A program made the translations under genes and the position numbers. Shown here piece after piece: positions 1 to 6,276 of a stretch of DNA of 7,294 nt. The first letter of the stretch is position 1, and each line of letters starts with the position of its first letter. Below the pieces are notes generated by a model, which saw only the letters and a program-made list of their open reading frames with translations, had not been told where the DNA came from and did no database searches. The DNA is from Dehalococcoidia bacterium (GTDB lineage: Bacteria; Chloroflexota; Dehalococcoidia; SZUA-161; SpSt-899): the NCBI GenBank assembly GCA_023271485.1, contig JALPXT010000068.1, positions 1-7,294 on the forward strand, given 5' to 3'.

Positions 1-210
1 CATGCCGAGGTCATCAGGCTGTAGGGAAGGAGCTACCGAATGCATAACCGAAGGGAACTGCGTAGCAAACAGGCAGATGAAGCCTTGACAGGGCTGACCA
101 AATGAAGTATCCTTTAGCTACCTATCGGTGGCGGATTTTAACCCGTCCCCAAGTGGCCCCTTTTGGTGGTAGATAATGAACAATTCAGGGCCGGTCTAAG
201 AAAGATAGTG
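1..210. other. Gene-free leader, possible decayed mobile-element end
   Basis: No frame gives a convincing protein here; all frames are broken by stops and the short ones resemble nothing I know. The stretch around 138-185 (ending in a GTGGCCCCTTTTGGTGG-like segment) is reminiscent of the terminal repeat regions of IS21-type elements, whose ends carry several related GTGGCCC/CCTTTT-like units. That resemblance is from memory and is weak: no transposase remnant and no matching second end are visible in the window. A structured RNA or a group II intron fragment is an alternative, but I see no domain V-like hairpin. Treat as unassigned. Confidence 0.2.
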
Positions 211-318
211 TTGTTCGTTGAAAAGAGTTGAATTTCAGGTAATTTTTGAAGATGAGTGGAGGGCGAGAATCAATGAAGTATTATTTATTGAGGATATTAT
301 TCTTGGGAGGCGATAGCT

Positions 319-856
319 ATGGAGAAGGTATATGTATTCAAGGTGGCTTTGAAGCATCGAAGAGGGCTTTGGCGTCGGATAGAGATTAAGGGTAATCAGA
401 GACTCGCTGATTTTGATTGGCTCATTCGTGATGCATTCAATCATGATACTTTTGACCATCTAAGCGAATTCTTTAGAGAACGATGGCCACGAGGGGGCTT
501 TGGTGAAATAGACCCTGATGGGGGGGGGCAGTGGTGCTAAGAAGCGGATTGAGCAACTTAGTTTATCTGAAGGTGACAAAATAGGGTATGTCTATGACTT
601 TGGCGATGAAATCCTGCATAATGTCACTTTGGAAAAGATAGTACAACCAGAAAAGGGCGTTGAATATCCGCGTGTGATTGCCGAAAACAAGCCAAGATAT
701 CGTTACTGTGAGAGGTGCCAGGAACAAGGGAAGAAGACAATTGCCGCATGGATTTGCATCGAATGCTCAGAAGAGGAAGGGAGAGAAGTGCTTTTATGTG
801 AAGATTGTCTGGAGGAGGAGCATGAGGATCACTATGCAGATGAAATACTTTACTAA
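319..856 (+). pseudogene. pRiA4b ORF-3-like protein with zinc-binding tail, frameshifted
   Basis: Two overlapping reading frames (319-540 and 518-856) together form one protein of the plasmid pRiA4b ORF-3-like family (PF07929), whose biochemical role is not established and which often sits near mobile elements. The first frame supplies about 67 residues (MEKVYVFKVAL..., ending in DPDGGG) and then runs into a stop. The second continues with GSGAKKRIEQL and the family hallmark YVYDFGDEILHNVTLE. The frames meet in a run of nine G at 520-528; eight G would give one 178-residue protein, near the expected family length. The C-terminus adds three CxxC pairs and HxxH (C130/C133, C146/C149, C160/C163, H168/H171 in the joined protein), a probable zinc module. 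The start at 319 is supported by GGGAGG at 305-310, 8 nt upstream. Base composition is more AT-rich than the downstream genes, hinting at transfer. The break may be a real mutation, slippage-based switching, or a sequencing error. Confidence 0.75.
520..528 (+). repeat. Homopolymer run of nine G at the frameshift
   Basis: Nine consecutive G bases lie exactly where the upstream reading frame (Asp-Pro-Asp-Gly-Gly-Gly) should pass into the downstream frame (Gly-Gly-Gly-Ser-Gly-Ala). Removing a single G fuses the two frames without any other change. Such tracts are prone to replication slippage, transcriptional slippage and base-calling error. Confidence 0.9.
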
Positions 857-954
857 GGATCTCTTTAGCGACGCCTTCGTGAATACGGGGTTAGCGAATC
901 AACCATTGGTTACCCGCAGAATCAAAGATCAGAAGAATAGTTAGGGAGGTTGCA
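857..954 (+). other. Spacer before sppA
   Basis: This 98-bp spacer separates the frameshifted gene from sppA. It holds a small perfect dyad (AACCA-T-TGGTT, 901-911) and the sppA ribosome binding site GGGAGG at 944-949. I see no U-tract terminator and no clear promoter, so whether sppA starts its own transcript is unresolved. Confidence 0.4.
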
Positions 955-1878
955 ATGACTAAGAACAAGATTATTGGCATAATCGTAGCGGTGTTGATTG
1001 TACTGTCTCTGGTGGTCGTGGTGTGGGCTGATGTAGAGCGAGCCTTCATCCCTGGTAACCGAATTGCTGTTGTTTCCTTGACAGGCCCTATCATGGGAAG
1101 TAGCGGCGGCGGAATACTGGCTCCAGCCGGCATCACCCCGGATCTTGTGCGGCGATTGCTGGAGCAGGCAGAGAGGGATGGCAGCATCAAGGCGGTTGTC
1201 CTGCGCATAGAGAGTCCTGGTGGAGCTATAGCCGCATCTCAGGAGATCGGCGACATGATAAGGGACTTCGAAAAGTATATTGTCGTCTCTATGGGTGATA
1301 TGGCTACATCAGGGGGATATTATATTTCCGCCCACGCCGATATGATCATCGCTCAACCGGGCACCATAACCGGCAGCATTGGTGTCATCTTCCAGCATCT
1401 CAACGTGGATGGACTGCTCGAGAAACTGGGTATCGAGAGGGAGACTATCACCGGGGGGGAACACAAAGATATGTTTGTTACCCCCCTGACCGCGGAGCGC
1501 CGAGATATCCTCCAGCAAATCACGGATGAGGCGCATGACCAGTTTATGCGTACTGTAGCCGGGGGGCGGGATTTACCCCTCTCTGAAGTGAGGGAGCTGG
1601 CCACCGGTGAGCTGTTTATCGGCACGCAGGCATTGGACTTAGGCCTGGTTGACCTCCTTGGTGGCCGGCAGGTCGCTATTGACGCTGCTGCCGAGTTAGC
1701 GGGAGTACAAGATCCCGTGGTAATCGAGCTGGCTCCTCCGGTTCCCTCGATATGGGATCTTTTCCTTGGCGGAGGAGGCATCCTCGAGATTGTCAGGGCC
1801 AGGCTGCTGGGGGAGGAGTTCATCATGTTGAGAGAAGTCAGGGAATTGCTTAATACCTATTCGCTGCCCCGATTTTGA
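955..1878 (+). CDS. sppA: Signal peptide peptidase SppA, short S49 family type
   Basis: Membrane-anchored serine protease of family S49 that cleaves leftover signal peptides and misfolded membrane peptides on the outer face of the cytoplasmic membrane. The 307-residue protein has one N-terminal membrane anchor (about residues 5-25) and a single S49 domain (about 35-250), which is the short 36K form rather than the duplicated 67K enterobacterial form. The hallmarks are visible: VVLRIESPGG (81-90), the nucleophile in DMATSGGYYISA (Ser119), PGTITGSIGVI (135-145), and the general base in GGEHKDMF (Lys171). The Ser-Lys spacing of 52 residues equals that of the Bacillus subtilis Ser147/Lys199 dyad. 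The start is supported by GGGAGG (944-949) five nt upstream of the ATG. The C-terminal 50 residues (IWDLFLGGGGILEIV...) are hydrophobic in part and could contact the membrane. A Yip1-like gene follows after 111 bp on the same strand. Confidence 0.93.
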   Translation: MTKNKIIGIIVAVLIVLSLVVVVWADVERAFIPGNRIAVVSLTGPIMGSSGGGILAPAGITPDLVRRLLEQAERDGSIKAVVLRIESPGGAIAASQEIGDMIRDFEKYIVVSMGDMATSGGYYISAHADMIIAQPGTITGSIGVIFQHLNVDGLLEKLGIERETITGGEHKDMFVTPLTAERRDILQQITDEAHDQFMRTVAGGRDLPLSEVRELATGELFIGTQALDLGLVDLLGGRQVAIDAAAELAGVQDPVVIELAPPVPSIWDLFLGGGGILEIVRARLLGEEFIMLREVRELLNTYSLPRF

Positions 1879-1989
1879 TCTTACACTCAAGCCACAGAGC
1901 CCACGGAGAAACACGGGTAGGGGATAAGGGATAAGGGATAGCCTCCCTGCACGCTAGGCGCTGCATGCTAAATTGGGAAGGAGAAGGAT
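1879..1989 (+). repeat. Spacer with GGGATAA heptamer repeat and degenerate 9-mers
   Basis: The spacer between sppA and the Yip1-like gene contains three tandem heptamers GGGATAA (1921-1940, the last one ending in GGGATAG) preceded by three loosely related 9-mers of CCACAGAGC / CCACGGAGA type (1892-1918). A small imperfect hairpin follows (TGCACGC at 1948-1954 with GCG-C-TGCA at 1958-1965). AAGGAG at 1978-1983 is the ribosome binding site of the next gene, 6 nt before its ATG. I see no U-tract terminator. The repeats are short and degenerate; whether they do anything is unknown. Confidence 0.6.
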
Positions 1990-2559
1990 ATGGGAAAAGG
2001 TATTATCGAGACACTCGGCGGCGTATTGGCCAGACCAATCTCTACCATTCGTAGTATATGTGAGCAGCGACCCATTGGCTGGGCGATAATCGTCGTCCTG
2101 GTCGTTTCCGTTGTATCCACCGTTGCCTGGATAGACCCAGGGATGCTCGAAGAATTGGGATTGCCTGACATCAGCATGCCTGCCATAGTTGCGTTATTCT
2201 CCATCATTAATATGGTAACCCTGCTAGTATTGACCGCCGTCTATCACCTGGCCGCCTCGGTGCTGGGTGGCAGGGGGACCTACGGCGGGCTTTTCTGCGG
2301 CTCTGCCTTTGCCGGCTTGCCGGGTATTTTTGCTGCTCCCCTGGCGGCGATAGGCTTGTTGCCAATCGTGGGTGGTCTGCTCTCCGGTCTGGGGACTTTC
2401 GGAATCGGGCTGTGGGCGTTGGTGCTAGGCATTCTAGCGATAAGAGAGAATTACCTTATCTCCACGGGACGGGCTATCTTGATCTACCTTTTTGCCCCAG
2501 TGGTTTTGTTTGTGGTAGTCTTCTTAGTGATGTTTCTTATGTTTTTTCTTGTAAACTAA
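1990..2559 (+). CDS. Yip1-like integral membrane protein
   Basis: A 189-residue polytopic membrane protein that fits the Yip1 domain family (PF04893), a group of small multi-helix membrane proteins with no settled function in bacteria. About five hydrophobic segments are visible: residues 30-48, 63-92, 105-124, 126-150 and 161-188. Typical of the family are the N-terminal amphipathic stretch with a conserved-looking proline (VLARPISTIRSI), a glycine-rich middle (LGGRGTYGGLFCGSAFAGLPG), and the W-A-L-V-L-G-I-L-A-I segment followed by a short charged loop and a GRA-containing last helix. The start is supported by AAGGAG six nt upstream. No signal peptide or catalytic motif is apparent. It lies between sppA and the large glycosyl enzyme in the same orientation, so a role at the membrane alongside them is possible but unproven. 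Family assignment rests on topology and general pattern. Confidence 0.7.
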   Translation: MGKGIIETLGGVLARPISTIRSICEQRPIGWAIIVVLVVSVVSTVAWIDPGMLEELGLPDISMPAIVALFSIINMVTLLVLTAVYHLAASVLGGRGTYGGLFCGSAFAGLPGIFAAPLAAIGLLPIVGGLLSGLGTFGIGLWALVLGILAIRENYLISTGRAILIYLFAPVVLFVVVFLVMFLMFFLVN

Positions 2560-2646
2560 GCGTTCAGTAGTCAGCATTCAGCACTTCTGAGTAATGAGTT
2601 CTGAGTTTAGAGTGAAAGTGCTGAGGGCTTATCTTGACGGAGGTGA
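2560..2646 (+). repeat. Spacer built of heptamer tandem repeats, with a 9-bp stem
   Basis: Most of this 87-bp spacer is made of 7-base units. Three TTCAGYA-like units occupy 2563-2583 (TTCAGTA, GTCAGCA, TTCAGCA). After a 2-base step, four units related to TCTGAGT occupy 2586-2613 (exact copies at 2586 and 2600, variants AATGAGT at 2593 and TTAGAGT at 2607). TCAGCACTT (2578-2586) pairs perfectly with AAGTGCTGA (2616-2624) across a 29-base loop. No U-run follows the stem, so it does not look like an intrinsic terminator. The ribosome binding site GGAGG of the next gene lies at 2639-2643. Confidence 0.7.
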
Positions 2647-2652
2647 ATGGTG
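2639..2652 (+). promoter_or_regulatory. Ribosome binding site with two possible starts
   Basis: GGAGG at 2639-2643 lies only 3 nt before the ATG at 2647 but 6 nt before an in-frame GTG at 2650. The GTG has the more usual spacing, so translation may begin at 2650, one codon later. The ATG is kept as the annotated start because the difference is a single residue. Confidence 0.55.
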
Positions 2653-5600
2653 AGCAGTGATTGCGGAGAGGCAGAAACAGCCTCTGGTGAGGAAGCGGAG
2701 GAGAGCTTTCGGGCCACTATCCAGGAGTTGCTAAGCCAGACCGCAAGGATATCGGAAGCTGATATCGTCGTGGGGATCCCCTTCTATAATGAAGCCGATA
2801 CTATCCCGGCGGTCTTGAAGACGGTAGAAAAAGGGCTGGAAGAATTCTACCCGGATCAAAAATCGGTCATTGTGATGGCTGGTGCTCCAGCAGGTGGTGA
2901 AGCCCTCAGGGTGATCAATACCCTTCCCCAAAGCCCCGGGATAAACCGGATAGCTTTCTTGCTCACTGATGAGGGTGTGAGCGGGAAGGGTTGGGGCATG
3001 CGAGCCATTTTCGAGGCAGCCCGGAGCCTGGGTGCAGACCTGGCCATCGTGGAAGCCGACTTGGGCAGTCGCCACGGGAGTGGAGAAATTGGGGGGTTGG
3101 CTCCGGACTGGATCAGGCTCCTTCTGGAGCCCATTAAGAGTTGGAAGATGGATCTGGTCATTTCCCGATTCCATCGCCATTACCTTGAGTCGTCGGTCGC
3201 CACTCTTTTATTCTATTCCCTCCTTACCGCCATCTATAATTGCCCCATTCATGACCTGCTGGGAGGACAGTGGGGAATCTCTCACCGGCTGATTCGAATA
3301 TATCTGCAAGACACTCGCAACCTGCACAGCCATGAGATCGGTGAGCATGGTATAGATAGCTGGCTGGCCACCACGGCCGTCACCAGCGGCGCCAGGATTT
3401 GCCAGGCCAACCTGGGCATCAAGATTCATCGCCCACTGGCAGCCAAAGCAGAGTTGGTGCTGCGGCAGAAAATCAAGGTGCTGTTTGACCAGATTGTAGC
3501 CGACCAGGAGTGGTGGGGAGAGAGGGGGATTAAACCGCCTCTGCTACAACCTGTGCCTACTTTCGGAGTCAGGAAGACACACCAACCCGATTCGGTGGAA
3601 GTCAACCCGCAACTTAAGATAAGGAAATATAAAGAGGGCCTCAATAACTACCACACGCTCTATAGGAGGACTCTTCCTCAGGAAATCTATCGGCAACTGG
3701 TTCAGTTGGCCTCAACTGACCTCAGAGAGGGTTTCTCCGCGAAGCTGTGGGCGCAAATCGTGTATCACTCCCTGCTGGCTTATGCTTTCGACCCGGAATT
3801 TGCCAGGGATGACTTGGTGAATGCCCTCATGCCGCTGCACAACGGTTTCATGGCCGGCTTTGCCCGCGAAATGTATCTGTTGCGGGATAAATTGGGGATC
3901 TTGCTGCCTGAGGAGAGGGAGCGCCTGTTGGTCCTGGAAGCCGAAAGGAGGATCGAGGAGCTGCTGAATGAATTCCTCCACCAGAAGTCGGCTTTTCTTA
4001 CTAGCTGGGAGATCACGCGGGAAACTCTCAAACCGCCCGTTCCTCACATCACTTTTCGGGAGTTCATACCCGGGGTGCCGCTGGTAGTTCCTTCGCAACT
4101 GACCACACCTGAAGGTGAGACAGTCGCCGCAAATGATATATATAATGCTATCTTTACCCGGCAAAGGGGGGACTTTGAGCATTTCGTCTATGAACGGCTG
4201 CAAATCCCACGCAATGCCAGTGCGGTAGAGCTAGCGCAGGGCATAAAGGATTTCCTGCGCTCACTGGAGGACGGAATACTCCCCGGCAGCGATCTCTCGG
4301 CGGTCGAGGATACAAGGAAGATGGTGGACTTCATATTCGATGGCTTCCCGCACGAGGACGGGTTTTCCTTGATTCCGGAGATGGCCTCATGGCTTCTGAA
4401 CCAGTATCCTCCTTACACCCTGCCTACGAAGCTGGGTTGCCGCAATCTCGCCGAAATGCTCAAGGAGTATGATCCACTGGATATCCTGGCGCTGGCAAGC
4501 TGGTCCGAGGAGAGGGAATACGTGGAAAGTCTGTGGAGACTGATGGGAGAAAATCTCCGCTCGGAACATTTTGCCCCTTGTCCCATAAAGACCCTTGTGG
4601 TAAGCCATGAAGATTTCCCCTCACTGGTGGAGATGAAAGATTCATCAGCTCTCAATAAGCTCACCTCCCGGATAGTGGTGAGCAATCTTCATAAAGGAAT
4701 GGGGGGAGAATTTCCTAAACTGCGTTATCTCACCACTATTGCCAAGAATATCGTGGAGGCGGAGAGATTCGGCCGGATATGGCAAAGTTGGGCCGCGGAG
4801 AGGAAGGAGTTTGGCCGAAAGGTTATCAACTCGATTGAGGGTCACTGGGGGCGTGAACCTCTATCGGCACACAACATCTTTGAGGATGGAAATCAGCGGC
4901 TGCTGGCAGAGCGGTTGAGCCGGATGGCCGGAAGGATCGCGGCGGAAGCTGATGGAGATGACGCTCGCTTGATGTTGGCCAGGAATCTTGAAAGTATGGC
5001 CGATTCCTATCATCTGGCGATCACTCTTCCTGACGGCACATTTGTGACTTGCTCGGCCTGGTCCTGGGCAAGTTATAGCTTTAAGGGCGGAATGGCTTTG
5101 CCACCTCCCCTTTCATTACATGTGGAAAGGAACTGGAGCTCGCGGGAATTTCTGGTGGAGTATTTCAAGGCTGCGGGCGGAACCGAAGAGGAGGTGGAGG
5201 AGAAGATCGCTGAGCTTATGGAGCAGGGCAGAGAAAGTGAAGATCTGGCCCCGATCCTCCTGGGAAGGGCGAAGGAAGCAGCGGAGGTAGTGTCAAGGAA
5301 GGTCGTCGCTCCAAAGCAGCCTCTGGCAGGGGCTTTGACCCGGTTTGCGGGCAACCCTGTTCTTGAACCGATCAAGGAGCATGTATGGGAATCGAAGTAT
5401 GTGTTGAATGCGGGCGCGGTAAAATTGAATGGCAAGGTTTACCTGGTCTATCGGGCTTTCGGCGACGACGAGGTCTCCCGCCTGGGTCTGGCTGTAAGCG
5501 AGGACGGGTTCAAATTCCTCGAAAGGCTGGAAGAGCCGATATTCGAGCCAAAGGGTAAGAGCGAGGAGAAAGGGTGTGAGGATCCCCGGTTAACACTCCT

Positions 5601-6276
5601 GGACGACCGGATTTACATGACCTATACCGCTTATGACGGCATAGTCGCCCAGATCGCCCTGGCTTCTATCGGAGTCAATGATTTCCTGAATCGCCGGTGG
5701 CGTGGCTGGAGAAGGCACGGACTGGTTTTCCCAGGGTTCACCGATAAGAATGCCACCATATTCCCCGAACAGTTCAACGGGAAGTTTGCCATGCTTCATC
5801 GCGTCGATCCACATATATGGGTGACCTTCTCCCCCCATCTGCGTTGTCCCTGGCCGAGGAAGGAACATAAGATACTGGCGGGGTCAACATCAGGGATGAT
5901 GTGGGATGGGAGGAAGATCGGCTCCGGGGCTCAGCCGATCAAGACCAAATATGGCTGGTTGCTGATCACGCACGGGGTTGATTATGCCCTCGTTTATCGA
6001 CTGGGCGTGATGCTGCTTGATCTGGCCGACCCAACAATGCTCCTTTATCGCTCACCCAATTCCATTCTGGAACCCAGGGAAAGGTACGAGGTGGGAGAAG
6101 AGGACACCTGCTGGGTGCCGAATGTGGTTTTCACCTGCGGGGCGGTACCGCGGGAAGATAACAAGAGGATACTTGATGCCGGGGACGAGTTGCTGATTTA
6201 CTACGGCGCCTCCGACACCGTAATCTGTATTGCCACTGCCAGGATCGGCGATCTCATCCCGGAGGAGTTCCGATAA
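2647..6276 (+). CDS. GT-A glycosyltransferase / unknown region / GH130 phosphorylase fusion
   Basis: A 1209-residue, apparently cytoplasmic protein with three parts. Residues about 38-265 form a GT-A glycosyltransferase: IVVGIPFYNEADTI opens the fold, EAD (136-138) sits where the metal-binding DxD is expected, HGIDSWLATTAV (234-245) is acceptor-side, and IKIHRP places His261 as a likely metal ligand. The style resembles glucosyl/mannosyl-glycerate synthases (GT81/GT78). Residues about 330-890 match nothing I recognise and are mostly helical-looking. Residues about 895-1205 are a complete GH130 domain: NPVLEPIKEHVWES, KVYLVYRAFGDDEVSRLGLAVSEDG, GCEDPR with putative catalytic Asp979, DKNATIFPE, LHR (1050-1052), GSGAQPIKTKYGWLLITHG and VPNVVFTCG. 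GH130 enzymes phosphorolyse (some hydrolyse) beta-mannosides; retention of the LHR segment favours phosphorolysis, by inference. No signal peptide or clear membrane helix is seen. It follows the Yip1-like gene by 87 bp and overlaps the convergent LysR gene by 23 bp. Substrate and product are unknown. Confidence 0.85.
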   Translation: MVSSDCGEAETASGEEAEESFRATIQELLSQTARISEADIVVGIPFYNEADTIPAVLKTVEKGLEEFYPDQKSVIVMAGAPAGGEALRVINTLPQSPGINRIAFLLTDEGVSGKGWGMRAIFEAARSLGADLAIVEADLGSRHGSGEIGGLAPDWIRLLLEPIKSWKMDLVISRFHRHYLESSVATLLFYSLLTAIYNCPIHDLLGGQWGISHRLIRIYLQDTRNLHSHEIGEHGIDSWLATTAVTSGARICQANLGIKIHRPLAAKAELVLRQKIKVLFDQIVADQEWWGERGIKPPLLQPVPTFGVRKTHQPDSVEVNPQLKIRKYKEGLNNYHTLYRRTLPQEIYRQLVQLASTDLREGFSAKLWAQIVYHSLLAYAFDPEFARDDLVNALMPLHNGFMAGFAREMYLLRDKLGILLPEERERLLVLEAERRIEELLNEFLHQKSAFLTSWEITRETLKPPVPHITFREFIPGVPLVVPSQLTTPEGETVAANDIYNAIFTRQRGDFEHFVYERLQIPRNASAVELAQGIKDFLRSLEDGILPGSDLSAVEDTRKMVDFIFDGFPHEDGFSLIPEMASWLLNQYPPYTLPTKLGCRNLAEMLKEYDPLDILALASWSEEREYVESLWRLMGENLRSEHFAPCPIKTLVVSHEDFPSLVEMKDSSALNKLTSRIVVSNLHKGMGGEFPKLRYLTTIAKNIVEAERFGRIWQSWAAERKEFGRKVINSIEGHWGREPLSAHNIFEDGNQRLLAERLSRMAGRIAAEADGDDARLMLARNLESMADSYHLAITLPDGTFVTCSAWSWASYSFKGGMALPPPLSLHVERNWSSREFLVEYFKAAGGTEEEVEEKIAELMEQGRESEDLAPILLGRAKEAAEVVSRKVVAPKQPLAGALTRFAGNPVLEPIKEHVWESKYVLNAGAVKLNGKVYLVYRAFGDDEVSRLGLAVSEDGFKFLERLEEPIFEPKGKSEEKGCEDPRLTLLDDRIYMTYTAYDGIVAQIALASIGVNDFLNRRWRGWRRHGLVFPGFTDKNATIFPEQFNGKFAMLHRVDPHIWVTFSPHLRCPWPRKEHKILAGSTSGMMWDGRKIGSGAQPIKTKYGWLLITHGVDYALVYRLGVMLLDLADPTMLLYRSPNSILEPRERYEVGEEDTCWVPNVVFTCGAVPREDNKRILDAGDELLIYYGASDTVICIATARIGDLIPEEFR
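6254..6276. other. Convergent 3' overlap of two genes
   Basis: The stop codon of the large enzyme (TAA, 6274-6276) lies inside the LysR gene, and the LysR stop (TGA on the - strand, 6256-6254) lies inside the large gene. The last seven codons of each run antiparallel over 23 bp. No hairpin terminator is visible here, so transcripts from the two sides probably read into each other. Confidence 0.85.

Noticed and set aside
114..123. TTAGCTACCT occurs at 114-123 and again at 7224-7233, suggesting terminal direct repeats
   Set aside because: Pairs of identical 10-mers are expected by chance in a window this long, and neither flank extends the match.
678..944. An 88-residue + strand frame overlapping the zinc module and the sppA spacer
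   Set aside because: It is out of frame with the conserved CxxC-rich tail, which is the real coding frame here; the part after 856 has no homology signal.
891..1208. A 105-residue open frame on the - strand opposite the sppA N-terminus
   Set aside because: It lies antisense to well-supported sppA sequence, has low-complexity Thr/Ile/Ser composition and no ribosome binding site or family resemblance.
2578..2624. Nine-bp stem considered as an intrinsic terminator after the Yip1-like gene
   Set aside because: The loop is 29 bases and no U-run follows the stem, so it does not fit a rho-independent terminator.
2731..3180. A 149-residue - strand frame within the glycosyltransferase region
   Set aside because: It is complementary to conserved GT-A motifs and looks like a composition-driven shadow.
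3199..3246. Hydrophobic stretch VATLLFYSLLTAIYNCPI in the large enzyme considered as a membrane helix
   Set aside because: It is short, followed directly by GT-A acceptor-side motifs, and fits a buried helix of the glycosyltransferase fold.
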